NCBI RefSeq assembly: GCF_011393335.1
Contig: NZ_CP049865.1
Span: 1,692,722 to 1,756,721, forward strand
Source of the DNA: Propioniciclava coleopterorum
Lineage (GTDB): Bacteria; Actinomycetota; Actinomycetes; Propionibacteriales; Propionibacteriaceae
DNA length: 64,000 nt
Direction of reading: 5' to 3'
Numbering within the stretch: the stretch's first letter is position 1; the number at the start of each line of letters is the position of its first letter. The notes beneath the pieces were generated by a model. It was not told the DNA's origin, did no database searches, and worked only from the letters and a program-made list of their open reading frames with translations. Position numbers and translations under genes: made by a program. Below, piece after piece: positions 8,666-17,342 of this stretch.

Positions 8666-10549
8666 ATGGCGCCGCAGGGGTTCCAAGACAAGGTCGCGTT
8701 CGTGTGGCGCGTGGCTGACAAGCTGCGCGGCACGTTCAAGCAGCACGAGTACGGCTCGGTGATGTTGCCGCTGCTGGTGTTGCGCCGCATGGACGCCGTG
8801 CTGGCCCCGACGAAGGACGCCGTGCTCGCGAAGGCGGCGACGTTCGCCTCCATCGGCGAGGGTGAGGACGCCTTGCTGAAGAAGGTCGCGGGGCACCGGT
8901 TCTACAGCACCGCTCCGTGGACGTTCGCGTCGCTGCTGAACGACGACAAGAATCTGGCCGACAACTTGGCCACCTACATCCGCCGGCTCTCCCGGGATGC
9001 CTACCGGGTGATGGAGGCGTACAACGTCGACGACAAGGTCGCCCGGCTGGATCGCGCGGGGCTGCTGTACGCCGTGATGGCCGATTTCGCCGACCTCGAT
9101 CTGCGGCCGGTGGTGGTGTCGAACGAGGCGATGGGCTACATCTTCGAGGAGTTGCTGCGGAAGTTCTCCGAGATGAGCAACGAGACCGCCGGTGAGCACT
9201 ACACCCCGCGTGAGGTGATCACCTTGATGGTCGACCTGCTCCTCACCGGTGAGGCGTCGAAGGAGCTGACCGAGAACCCGATCCCGGTACGCACCGTGTA
9301 CGACCCGGCCGCCGGCACGGGCGGCATGCTGATGGGGGCGATGCACCGCATTAAGGCCATGAACGACCGGGCGATCGTGAACGTGTTCGGTCAGGAGTTG
9401 AACGACGAGACGTGGGCGATCGCGCAGTCGGACCTGATGATCCAGGACATCGACCCGGCACACATGCGCAACGGAAACACCCTCACCGCCGATGCGTTCG
9501 GCACCGCCAAGTTCGACTTCATCCTGGCGAATCCGCCCTATGGGGTTGACTGGAAGGCCTACGCCGCCCCGATCAAGGACGAGTACGACAAGTTAGGTTT
9601 CCAGGGGCGTTTCGGCGCCGGGCTGCCGCGGGTCTCGGACGGGTCGCTGCTGTTCCTGCAGCACATGCTGTCGAAGATGAAGCCGTCGGGGTCGCGGGTG
9701 GCGATCGTGCTGTCCGGCTCGCCGCTGTTCTCCGGGCAGGCTGGCTCTGGGGAGTCGGAGATCCGCCGCTGGATCTTCGAGAACGACTGGCTTGAGGGCA
9801 TCGTCGCCCTGCCGGACCAGATGTTCTACAACACCGGCATCTCCACCTACGTGTGGATCCTCGCCAACGACAAGGCGGACGCCGACCGCGGCCTGGTGCG
9901 GCTGATCGACGCCCGCGAATCGGGGACGAAGATGCGCAAGTCGTTGGGCGACAAGCGCAAGGAACTCACTCCGACCGCGATCGAGGGGATCGCGCAACTG
10001 TACGGGGGTGCCTTGGGCGAGTTCGCCGGCGACGCTCGGGTGAAGGTGCTGGCGAACGAGGCGTTCGGGTTCCAACGCATCACCGTCGAACGGCCCTTGC
10101 GCCGCCGTTGGGAGGTCACCCCGGACGCCCTCGCGGCACTGGAGGCCTCGAGGCCGTGGCTCGCGTGGAAGGACGCCCCAAGCCCGGGCGCCTTCGTGCC
10201 GCTGTCCGGGACGCGGTTCGCCACGGTCACTGCGCTAACCGCCGCGGTCAAGAAGCTGGACGCCGCCACGCCGCTTCCTGTGGTGCGCGAACTGGTGAAG
10301 CTGGCGGCGATCGCGGACCCGGAGGCGCCGATCATCAAGGGCAAGGCCGGACCCGAGCCCGACCCTGACCTGCGGGACGCCGAGAACATCCCCCTGCCCG
10401 CCGGCTGGCTGGCCTTCGACGACAAGGCCGGGAGAAGGCGCTGGTCGACGCCGCCGAGGCACACCTGAAGTCGGAGATCCACCCCTACGTGCCGGACGCC
10501 TGGATCGACCACACCAAGACCAAGGTCGGCTTCGAGATCCCCTTCACAC
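8666..10549 (+). pseudogene. hsdM: Type I restriction-modification methyltransferase HsdM, truncated by IS insertion
   Basis: N6-adenine methylase subunit: an N-terminal helical domain (HEYGSVMLPLLVLRRMDAVL), GEHYTPREV, motif I VYDPAAGTGGMLMG and motif IV FDFILANPPYG. The frame shifts near 10430, after which EKALVDAAEAHLKSEIHPYV and KVGFEIPFT continue the family's C-terminus until an IS3-family element starts at 10550; the usual last residues (about RHFY and a tail) and any hsdS/hsdR partner are gone. ATG 8666 is chosen; GTG 8639 is possible. With its specificity and restriction subunits missing it is probably non-functional. It is a different lineage from the hsdM at 19146-20631 and belongs to element B. 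Confidence 0.85.
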
Positions 10550-10619
10550 GGGGTTTGACCCCGGTTCTTGGACACGCTGAATCCAGCATGTGGTGCTGGG
10601 GAAGCGAGATGATCCGAGA

Positions 10620-10976
10620 ATGTCCAGGAAGAACTACTCCGAGGAGTTCCGTCGTCAGGCTGTCGACTTGTACGAGTCCACGCCGGGGGCCACGGTCCGC
10701 GGCATCGCCGCCGATCTGGGCATCGTGCGGGGCACGCTGCGCCAGTGGCTCGACGCGTACGGGACCGGCAAGAAGACCGCCGTGGACGGGACGCTGACGT
10801 CGAGTCCGCTGCGGTCGAACAGCCCGTCAGCGCCCGAGGGTGATACACCGGAGCAGAAAATCGCCCGGCTCGAGTTCCGGGTGAACGAGCTCGAGGTCGA
10901 GACCACCAAGCTCACCACCGAGCGCGAGATCCTCCAACGGGCGGCCAAGTATTTCGCCGGGGAGACGCGCTGGTGA
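10620..10976 (+). CDS. IS3-family transposase OrfA
   Basis: 118 residues. The N-terminus MSRKNYSEEFRRQAVDLYES is the helix-turn-helix DNA-binding domain typical of OrfA (transposase_8 family); the C-terminal part, ending in LTTEREILQRAAKYFAGETRW minus its last residues, is the leucine-zipper-like coiled coil that mediates dimerisation and fusion to OrfB. The stop overlaps the start of orfB (GTGA), so OrfAB may be made by frameshifting and OrfB by coupling. Confidence 0.9.
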   Translation: MSRKNYSEEFRRQAVDLYESTPGATVRGIAADLGIVRGTLRQWLDAYGTGKKTAVDGTLTSSPLRSNSPSAPEGDTPEQKIARLEFRVNELEVETTKLTTEREILQRAAKYFAGETRW

Positions 10977-11869
10977 GTCGCTTCCAGTTCGTCGCCGACA
11001 ACTCCGCCACCTTCGAGGTGAAGCGATTGTGCGAGCTCGTCGAGGTCGAGCGTTCGTCCTTCTATGCCTGGCTCAAGGCGTCCTCGGCACGCCAGAAGCG
11101 TGCCCGGGCCGATGCCGAGCTCGCGGCGCGGATCAGGGCTGTGCATGCCGAGGACAGCACCCAGGGTGCTCCACGGATCACTGCTGAGCTCAACGACGGC
11201 GTCCCGGCCGGCGATCGCGTGAACCACAAGCGGGTCGCCCGGGTGATGCGGCTGGAGGGCATCCGTGGCTATGTGAAGAAGCGGCGGGTGCGGACCACGC
11301 TCCCAGAGCCGTCGGGGCACAAGTATCCCGACCTGCTCCAGCGGGACTTCACCGCCGAGGCACCGAACCGGCGCTACGTCGGGGACATCACCTACCTGCC
11401 GTTGGCTGACGGGAAGAACCTGTACCTGGCGACCGTCATCGACTGCTACTCACGTCGGCTCGCCGGCTGGGCGGTGGCCGACCACATGCGCACTGAACTC
11501 GTCGAGGACGCCTTGAAGGCCGCCGCCGTCGCCCGCGGCAGCCTTCAGGGTGCGATCTTCCACAGCGACCACGGGTCGGTCTACTGTTCGAAGGACTACG
11601 CCAAGCTCTGCCACCGACTCGGCGTCACCCAATCGATGGGGGCCGTCGGCTCGTCGGCCGACAACGCGTTGGCGGAGTCGTTCAACGCCACGTTGAAGCG
11701 CGAAATCCTCCAAGACGCCGCCTGCTGGAGCGACGACGCGACCTGTCGCCGGCAGACCTTCAGGTGGCTCGTCCGCTACAACACCCGACGCCGTCACACC
11801 TGGTGCGGCTACCTGTCCCCGTCCACCTACGAGGCCCGCCGGGCCGCTACGCTGCCAACCGCCGCGTAA
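10973..11869 (+). CDS. IS3-family transposase OrfB (DDE integrase)
   Basis: 298 residues. An HTH_21 domain (FYAWLKASSARQKRARADAE) precedes the rve/DDE integrase core, in which the catalytic residues can be read at GDITYLP, FHSDHGSVY and ALAESFNATLK, spaced as D-D-35-E. The C-terminal RRRHTWCGYLSPSTYE is the family tail. Start is GTG overlapping the orfA stop. The frame is intact, so the IS may be active. Confidence 0.92.
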   Translation: MSRFQFVADNSATFEVKRLCELVEVERSSFYAWLKASSARQKRARADAELAARIRAVHAEDSTQGAPRITAELNDGVPAGDRVNHKRVARVMRLEGIRGYVKKRRVRTTLPEPSGHKYPDLLQRDFTAEAPNRRYVGDITYLPLADGKNLYLATVIDCYSRRLAGWAVADHMRTELVEDALKAAAVARGSLQGAIFHSDHGSVYCSKDYAKLCHRLGVTQSMGAVGSSADNALAESFNATLKREILQDAACWSDDATCRRQTFRWLVRYNTRRRHTWCGYLSPSTYEARRAATLPTAA

Positions 11870-11904
11870 TCACACCCCGTGTCCAAGATCCGGGGTAAGG
11901 CCCC

Positions 11905-12414
11905 TGGGCTGGCGACTCGAAGCTGTACCTGTGCGCGGTCAAGGACGTGTACTCCAACCGGATCGTGGGGTACTCGATCGACCGACGGATGACCTCGACA
12001 CTGGCTGTTGACGCCCTCAAGATGTCGGTTGCCAGGCGTGGTGGCCGCTCGAACGTAACCGGCTGCCGGGTCCATTCGGACCGAGGATCGCAGTTTCGTT
12101 CCCGCCACTTCGTGGAGGCGATCAGGGCCAATGGCCTCATCGGATCCATGGGCAGAGTCGGTGCTGCTGGTGACAACGCCGCCATGGAGAGCTTCTTCGC
12201 CTTGTTACAAAAGAACGTCCTCAACCGTCGCCGCTGGCGCTCGTTTGACCAACTCCGACTCGCCATCGTGACCTGGATCGAAGGCACCTACCACCGTCGA
12301 CGCCGCCAAGCCCGCCTAGGACGCTTGACTCCCATCGAGTACGAACTGGTTCAATCAACACAGGTGGCCGTCGTCGCCTGAGACAACCGTGTCAACCAAA
12401 CACGAGGCAGACCC
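11905..12414 (+). pseudogene. 5'-truncated IS3-family transposase remnant
   Basis: In-frame coding from the IS boundary (W-A-G-D-S-K-L-Y-L-C-A-V-K-D) to the stop at 12381. The second DDE aspartate (HSDRGSQFRSRHF) and the glutamate (DNAAMESFFALLQKN) remain, while the first aspartate and the whole N-terminus are missing. It is a different IS from the intact one to the left. A probable right terminal repeat (GTGTCAACC ... AGACCC) ends near 12414, just where the next truncated ORF begins. Confidence 0.8.
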
Positions 12415-12624
12415 TTTGTCGGTCGCCGGGGGTGGGTCCTCGCAGTGGAGTGCTGGTCTGAGCCAGTCCTCGATGATCGCGGTGAGAACGCCGGCGGGCT
12501 CGTTCTCGTGCGGGCAACCGAGCACCGCAGCGATGCGCAACTGCTCTGCTGAAGCCGGGCCCGTTGCCGAGTTGAGTCGTCGCACCGGTTCCCGCCAATC
12601 CGGGTAGGTCACGGGACCCATCAT
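12415..12624 (-). pseudogene. Truncated ORF of unknown function, cut by the IS remnant
   Basis: Minus-strand ATG at 12624 opens about 70 residues with natural composition (WREPVRRLNSATGPASAEQL, LGCPHENEPAGVLTAIIEDW) before the frame runs into the end of the IS remnant. The codon choice looks coding and no plus-strand alternative is better. I do not recognise the family; such short proteins near integrases are often element cargo. Between 12625 and 12702 nothing else is seen. Confidence 0.4.
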
Positions 12625-12702
12625 GCATGGATGTGGCCCTGAGGGAAGACGCCATCGACCTCGACCTATGCACGGACAGGCCGCTGGCGGGGTCTATCGC
12701 AG

Positions 12703-14151
12703 GAACGGTGTAAGTGGCTCTACCGCCCGGTTGGGCAGGAAGGGTCATGATGACCGGAACACTGGTGGCTGTGGAGCCACACGAGGAAGAGGCAAGCACG
12801 GTCGAGGAGCCGCGGCTGCCGGCGGCGTTCGGTGGGGACACCCTGCCGGTGCTGGGGCCGCCTGAGTACCCGCCCACGCTGACGCGCCAGGAAACCGAGC
12901 TTCTGCGCGGTCTGGTACGTCGTACCCGGGCAGGCGGTGGGGACCTGACGGGTCCCGACGGTTTGTTGAAGCACCTGACCAAGACGGTGATCGAGTCGGC
13001 CTTGGAGGAGGAGTTGGTCGACCACCTGGGCTACGACAAGCACGATCCGGCGGGCCGTAACCGGGGCAACTCGCGCAACGGCCACCGCTCGAAGACGGTC
13101 GTAACCGACAGTTGCGGCGAGGTGACGATTGAGGTGCCCAGGGACCGTGAGGGGTCGTTCGAGCCGCAGATCGTGGCCAAGCGGCAACGTCGCCTGACGG
13201 ATCTGGACACGATGGTGATCAGCCTGTTCGCCAAAGGGTTGACCACCGGAGAGATCAGCGCTCATCTGTTCGAGGTGTACGGCGCCTCGGTGAGCAAGGA
13301 CACCGTGAGCCGCATCACCGACAAGATCGTCGAGGAGATGAACACTTGGTGGGCGCGGCCGTTGGACAAGGTGTACGCGGCGATCTTCATCGATGCGATC
13401 GTCGTCAAAGTGCGGGACGGGCAAGTCGCCAATCAGCCGTTCTACGCGGCGATCGGCGTTGATCTGGACGGCCACAAGGACATCCTCGGGATCTGGCCGG
13501 GCAACGGCGGCGGCGAGTCGGCCAAGTACTGGCTCAGTGTCCTCACCGACCTCAAGAACCGCGGTGTCGCCGACGTGTTCTTCCTGGTCTGTGACGGCCT
13601 GAAGGGCCTGCCCGACAGTGTCAACGCCGTGTTCCCCCAAACGATCGTGCAGACGTGCATCATCCACCTGATCCGCAACACGTTCCGCTACGCCTCACGC
13701 AAGTACTGGGACCAGATCAGCCGCGACCTGACACCCGTCCACACCGCCCCCAGCGTGGCAGCCGCCGAGCGAGCTCGTGACGAGTTCTGCGACAAGTGGG
13801 GCCGCGCCTACCCCGCCATCAAGACGTTGTGGCTCAACGCGTGGGAAGAGTTCATCCCGTTCCTGGACTACGACATCGAGATCCGCAAGGTGCTGTGTTC
13901 GACGAACGCAATCGAATCCCTGAACGCCCGATTCCGGCGCGCTGTCCGGGCCCGGGGGCACTTCCCCAACGAGCAATCCGCCATGAAGACCCTCTACCTC
14001 GTCGTCAGGAGTCTGGACCCCAAGGGCACCGGTCAGACACGATGGGTCACACGCTGGAAGCCAGCACTCAACGCCTTCGCCATCACCTTCGCCGACCGCA
14101 TGCCGGCCGCCGAGAACCGCTAGAAATGAAAACCGCCACTTACACCGTTCG
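12703..14151 (+). mobile_element. IS256-family insertion sequence
   Basis: The perfect 16-bp ends GAACGGTGTAAGTGGC (12703-12718) and its complement (14136-14151) flank an intact mutator-type transposase. I could not find a convincing 8-9 bp target duplication in the flanks. Confidence 0.8.
12747..14123 (+). CDS. IS256-family (mutator) transposase
   Basis: 458 residues from ATG 12747 (AGGAAGGG upstream); an in-frame upstream start at 12714 lacks a ribosome site. Family hallmarks: ALEEELVDHLGYDKHDPAGR near the N-terminus, LYAKG-like LFAKGLTTGEISAHL, the catalytic aspartates in FIDAIVVKVRDGQ and FFLVCDGLKGLPDSV, the CIIHLIRNTFRYAS signature, and the catalytic glutamate in STNAIESLNARFRRAVRARG. 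The frame is complete, so transposition-competent in principle. Confidence 0.95.
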   Translation: MMTGTLVAVEPHEEEASTVEEPRLPAAFGGDTLPVLGPPEYPPTLTRQETELLRGLVRRTRAGGGDLTGPDGLLKHLTKTVIESALEEELVDHLGYDKHDPAGRNRGNSRNGHRSKTVVTDSCGEVTIEVPRDREGSFEPQIVAKRQRRLTDLDTMVISLFAKGLTTGEISAHLFEVYGASVSKDTVSRITDKIVEEMNTWWARPLDKVYAAIFIDAIVVKVRDGQVANQPFYAAIGVDLDGHKDILGIWPGNGGGESAKYWLSVLTDLKNRGVADVFFLVCDGLKGLPDSVNAVFPQTIVQTCIIHLIRNTFRYASRKYWDQISRDLTPVHTAPSVAAAERARDEFCDKWGRAYPAIKTLWLNAWEEFIPFLDYDIEIRKVLCSTNAIESLNARFRRAVRARGHFPNEQSAMKTLYLVVRSLDPKGTGQTRWVTRWKPALNAFAITFADRMPAAENR

Positions 14152-14219
14152 TCGGACAGTCCCTTTCGTCCTGCCGTGACGACCCAGCGGTTAGGACACG
14201 CCGACCGAACGTTACGGGA

Positions 14220-15488
14220 TCAGGTGAGTCTTGCACCTTCGGCTCGCGCAGCGAGGTCGGCCATGCGCGTGGCGAGGTCCTTCTTGCGGTCGTTGACGGC
14301 TTCTTGGTAGCGCATGGCGACGTGGATGTCGCTGTGGCCGGCGAACTGCATGAGTTCTTTGGTGGTGGCTCCGCTGATGGCGGCCATGGTGGCGGCGAAG
14401 TGGCGGAGGTCGTGGAAGCGGAAGTCGGGGCGTCCGATCTGGTGGCGGGCCTTGTAGAAGCTGTTTCCTGGGTGCGTCTGCCTGCCGCGCTTGTCGAATC
14501 GGGGCGCGTGGCCGTAGACCTGTCCCGGGGTGAGCGGGCGTCCGTGGGTGCCGGGGAATACCAGCGAGTCGGCGTCGCTTCGGGTGTACGTGGCGAGGTG
14601 CTGCCGCACGTCCTCGATGAGGTGGGGTGGCAGGTAGATCGTCCTGTGCCCGGCGAGGGACTTGGGGGTGGTCAGCACACGCTCGCCGGCGACGGTGACC
14701 GCCGCCTGCTCGACCGTGACGGTGCCTTCGGTGAGGTTCTCGCTGAGGGTGATGTCGCGCCGGCGCAGGCCGGTGAGTTCGCCGAACCGCAGGCTGCACC
14801 AGGCGGCGAGGAGCACCATCAAGCGGTGCTGGGAGCGCATGGCGTCGGCGAGTTCCTGGACTTGGGCGACGGTGAGGAGGTTGGTCTCCTTGGGGACGGC
14901 TCGGGAGGTGGCTCCTTCGACGCTGACGGGGGACTCCTTGACGAGTCTGCGTGCCACGGCGGTGCGGAAGATCGCCTTGAGTAGGGAGTAGGCGTGGGTG
15001 CGCATGGTCGGCGCGTCTGGGCGGGAGTGGAACCAGCGTTCGACGTCGGCGGTGGTGATCGCGGTCAGGGGAAGGTCGTGGAACGGCGCGAACCAGCGCT
15101 CGTGGATGTCGAGGTAGTGCTCCTTGGAGCGGTCCTTCAGTGGGCGCCCTCTGACCAGACGCTTGTCGATCCACTCCCGGGCGAACTCGTCGAAGGTAAT
15201 GGCCTGCTCCTCGGTTCTGCGCCGGCGCTCGGCCGGAGGGGTCCACTCGCTGTACTCGATGAGCCTCAACTCGTCTGAGAGCCACCCTTGCGCACGTTCC
15301 CGTGTGGTGAACGTGATGCCAGCGCGGTGCAGCTTCCGGTCTGGCCCGGTGTACCTGACCTTGAACCGGCCGCGGGTCTCTATGATGGTTCCGAAGCTCC
15401 GGTGCTCCTGCTTCTTCTCCTTGCGCCGTGGAGCGAATCTTCCAGAGAGTTCCCCGCGGGGAACTTGTGGGGAACTTTGGTTGGTCAT
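14220..15488 (-). CDS. Tyrosine recombinase / integrase (element B)
   Basis: 422 residues, closely related to the integrase at 7003-8232 throughout. The catalytic motifs are present: LRFGELTGLRRRD (Arg), HDLRHFAATMAAISG (HxxR) and AGHSDIHVAMRYQEAV (His, Tyr). The native ATG is at 15488 (MTNQSSPQVPRGELSGRF); the frame continues further only because of an inserted ISL3 element whose target duplication includes this start codon, so the promoter now lies 1.4 kb away beyond the IS. A perfect 16-bp palindrome sits in the first codons. The gene is probably silenced or driven by the IS. Confidence 0.92.
   Translation of the reverse strand: MTNQSSPQVPRGELSGRFAPRRKEKKQEHRSFGTIIETRGRFKVRYTGPDRKLHRAGITFTTRERAQGWLSDELRLIEYSEWTPPAERRRRTEEQAITFDEFAREWIDKRLVRGRPLKDRSKEHYLDIHERWFAPFHDLPLTAITTADVERWFHSRPDAPTMRTHAYSLLKAIFRTAVARRLVKESPVSVEGATSRAVPKETNLLTVAQVQELADAMRSQHRLMVLLAAWCSLRFGELTGLRRRDITLSENLTEGTVTVEQAAVTVAGERVLTTPKSLAGHRTIYLPPHLIEDVRQHLATYTRSDADSLVFPGTHGRPLTPGQVYGHAPRFDKRGRQTHPGNSFYKARHQIGRPDFRFHDLRHFAATMAAISGATTKELMQFAGHSDIHVAMRYQEAVNDRKKDLATRMADLAARAEGARLT
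15449..15464. promoter_or_regulatory. Perfect 16-bp palindrome at the 5' end of the integrase gene
   Basis: GTTCCCCGCGGGGAAC, followed by another GGGGAAC half-site at 15468-15474. The equivalent place in the first integrase (near 8245-8256) has the same sequence with one base missing. Shape and position suggest an operator for an element-encoded repressor; it also encodes the VPRGE residues, so selection on protein cannot be excluded. Confidence 0.45.
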
Positions 15489-15492
15489 AACG
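15485..15492. repeat. 8-bp target-site duplication, left copy
   Basis: TCATAACG, repeated exactly at 16928-16935 on the other side of the ISL3-family element. It contains the complement of the integrase start codon. Confidence 0.92.
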
Positions 15493-16927
15493 GGCTCTTC
15501 ACAATCCACGGTGTAGTCGGGGTCTGAATCCGCCGGTCTCGAGTAGTGATCTGGCGATGTAGTGGGTGAGGTTCCTGAAGCCCAGCGCACTGCCGCGGAG
15601 GTGTTCCAGCCGGCCGTTCAGGGCCTCGGTGGGGCCGTTGCTGGTGCCCGGCCGGTCGAAGTAGGCGAGGATGTCAGCCGCCCGCTTCTTCAGCGTCCGG
15701 CCCAACACGACGACCTCCGTCAACGCGCCGGGGACACCGCTGCCGATGGCTTGGATGAGGTTCTCCATCAGCTGGCGACCCTTCGCGCGGTCGGGTTCGC
15801 GGTAGGCGGCGATCATCTTCTGGTAGATGGCCCAGGTGGCTTCGACCTCGACATGGTCATCGCCGGCGAACAAGGCCTCCAGCCGGGCCTTCTGACGTGC
15901 GGTGAGGAGGTCCAGACCGGTGTGCAGGGTCCGCCGGGCTCGGTAGAGCGGATCGGTCGCGCGGACACGATGCCCATGGAGTTGTTGTTGGATGCGGCGC
16001 CGGCACTGGTCCAGGGCGTCACCTGCCAGGCGGACGACGTGGAACGGATCTAACACAGGCGTGGCGTCGGGGAGTTCCTCGGTGGTGGCGGTCTTGAAGC
16101 CGCTGAACCCATCCATGGCGACGACCTCGATCCCGTCACGCCACGCCTGCGGCCGGCTGGCGAGCCACGTCTTGAACGCCTGCTTGGACCGTCCTTCGAC
16201 CATGTCCAACAAGCGGGCCGGACCAGTATCATCCCTAACCGGAGTGAGGTCGATGATCACGGTCACGTACTTGTCGCCCTTACGGGTGTGCCGCCAGACA
16301 TGTTCGTCGACGCCGACCACGCTCACGCCGTCGAACCGGGTCGGGTCGTTGATCAGGACGCGCTGGCCCTCGGCGAGGACGGCGTCGTTGGCGGTGTTCC
16401 ACGACACGCCAAGGCCTTCGGCGATCCGCGCGACGGTGAGGTGGGCTAGCACGAGGCCTTCCAGCGCCCACCGCAACGCTCGCCGGGACAGCTTGGAGCG
16501 TGGTTCGGCGGCCTTGCTCATGTCCTGGCGCCACACGTGGCCGCATTCGGCGCAGCGGTAGCGGCGCACGGTGACCAGCAGCAGGGTGGGACGCCAGCCG
16601 AACGGCTCGTGCGCCAGGCGGCGGACCACGGTGCCACGCGGGGTTCCCTCGCCGCCGCAGCGCCGGCACCACTGATCGGGATCGACGACCCGGCAGGCGA
16701 GTACCGCCCGCTTCGGCTCGAGGTACTGGCCGACGACCTCCAGGCCGAGCTCGTCGAGGCGAGCGAACGTGGTCGGGTCGGGGCGCGTGAAGGTAGCGTG
16801 GAGCACGTCGAGGTCTTCCAGATGGGCAGTGTGAGAACTTCCATCTTCGGGAGGCCTCGACCCTCATCCGCGGACCGACGCGCCGCCCCAGATCACCCCG
16901 CCTCTACACCCTCGATTGTGATGAGCC
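15493..16927 (-). mobile_element. ISL3-family insertion sequence with inverted repeats and 8-bp target duplication
   Basis: 1435 bp. The ends GGCTCTTCACAATCC (15493-15507) and, inverted, GGCTCATCACAATCG (16913-16927) match at 13 of 15 positions, with further matches inside (GTGTAG). Target duplication TCATAACG on both sides; 8 bp is the ISL3-family norm. The insertion separates integrase B from its upstream region. Confidence 0.95.
15499..16806 (-). CDS. ISL3-family transposase
   Basis: 435 residues. N-terminal zinc-ribbon-like cysteines (QWCRRCGGEG and YRCAECGHVWRQD), a helix-turn-helix (ARIAEGLGVSWNTANDAV), and the DDE_Tnp_ISL3 core with GVDEHVWRHTRKGDKYVTVI, VVAMDGFSGFK, LDPFHVVRLAGDAL and the terminal TSNGPTEALNGRLEHLRG carrying the last acidic residue. 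The stop codon lies within the left inverted repeat. Intact and probably active. Confidence 0.95.
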   Translation of the reverse strand: MLHATFTRPDPTTFARLDELGLEVVGQYLEPKRAVLACRVVDPDQWCRRCGGEGTPRGTVVRRLAHEPFGWRPTLLLVTVRRYRCAECGHVWRQDMSKAAEPRSKLSRRALRWALEGLVLAHLTVARIAEGLGVSWNTANDAVLAEGQRVLINDPTRFDGVSVVGVDEHVWRHTRKGDKYVTVIIDLTPVRDDTGPARLLDMVEGRSKQAFKTWLASRPQAWRDGIEVVAMDGFSGFKTATTEELPDATPVLDPFHVVRLAGDALDQCRRRIQQQLHGHRVRATDPLYRARRTLHTGLDLLTARQKARLEALFAGDDHVEVEATWAIYQKMIAAYREPDRAKGRQLMENLIQAIGSGVPGALTEVVVLGRTLKKRAADILAYFDRPGTSNGPTEALNGRLEHLRGSALGFRNLTHYIARSLLETGGFRPRLHRGL

Positions 16928-17062
16928 TCATAACGGCCCTTTTCGCCCGATCCGTCAAATTTCGAATCCATGATAATCGCACACCGTTTGCCCTAGTCAA
17001 GGGTCAATTAGCCCGCTGAGTCGCGCTCAGTCATGAATGGTCCAGACAGGTCCAAATGCAAT
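16928..17062. other. Displaced upstream region of integrase B
   Basis: Begins with the right copy of the target duplication (TCATAACG, 16928-16935). It corresponds to the original promoter region of the integrase now at 14220-15488 and shares CTAGTCAAGG and ATTAGCCCG (from 16993) with the region upstream of integrase A. No ORF. Confidence 0.6.
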
Positions 17063-17084
17063 TTCAAGTCCAGTTAGGCCCACC
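17063..17084 (+). other. Putative attachment core: tRNA 3'-end-like sequence (copy 2)
   Basis: The 22 bases TTCAAGTCCAGTTAGGCCC plus ACC are identical to 8414-8435. The preceding bases again do not complete a tRNA T-stem, and the following about 85 bases are homologous to those after copy 1, as expected of a junction between two integrated elements. Confidence 0.65.
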
Positions 17085-17280
17085 CTCTGAAACCCCCTCC
17101 CACTAGGGCAGGGGTTTTGACTTTCTCCCTCTCGTTGGATTCGTGCCCAACACGTGCCCAATCAGGTCCGTTACCCGCCCCCGCGGGTCTGCCGTGCCCG
17201 ATCCGGCGGCGCCGATCACGACGGCGGTTGAATGGGTCCTCGGGTTGTGGTGTACCCAGGTCACGTTCGGGGGCCTCCGG

Positions 17281-17289
17281 TTATCCACA
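17281..17289 (+). promoter_or_regulatory. DnaA-box-like 9-mer upstream of radC
   Basis: TTATCCACA, a perfect classical DnaA box, 53 bp before the radC start. A single box could be chance, but identical or near-identical boxes cluster upstream of the tad operon (52289-52344). Confidence 0.4.
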
Positions 17290-17342
17290 GATCACCCGCG
17301 GAGGTGCGCGCAAAGGGTGCGGGACGCCCGAGACTGGACTGC

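Larger units (their letters stand above)
10550..11904 (+). mobile_element. Complete IS3-family insertion sequence
   Basis: 1355 bp with imperfect terminal inverted repeats: 10550-10575 and 11879-11904 match at 22 of 26 positions, both ending in the inner block CTTGGACAC. It carries overlapping orfA and orfB. No target duplication is visible: the left flank is hsdM and the right flank is the inside of another IS3 transposase gene, which suggests a deletion between two IS copies after insertion. Confidence 0.85.

Noticed and set aside
15489-15590. N-terminal extension of integrase B
   Set aside because: The extra codons come from the inserted IS; the native ATG is at 15488.
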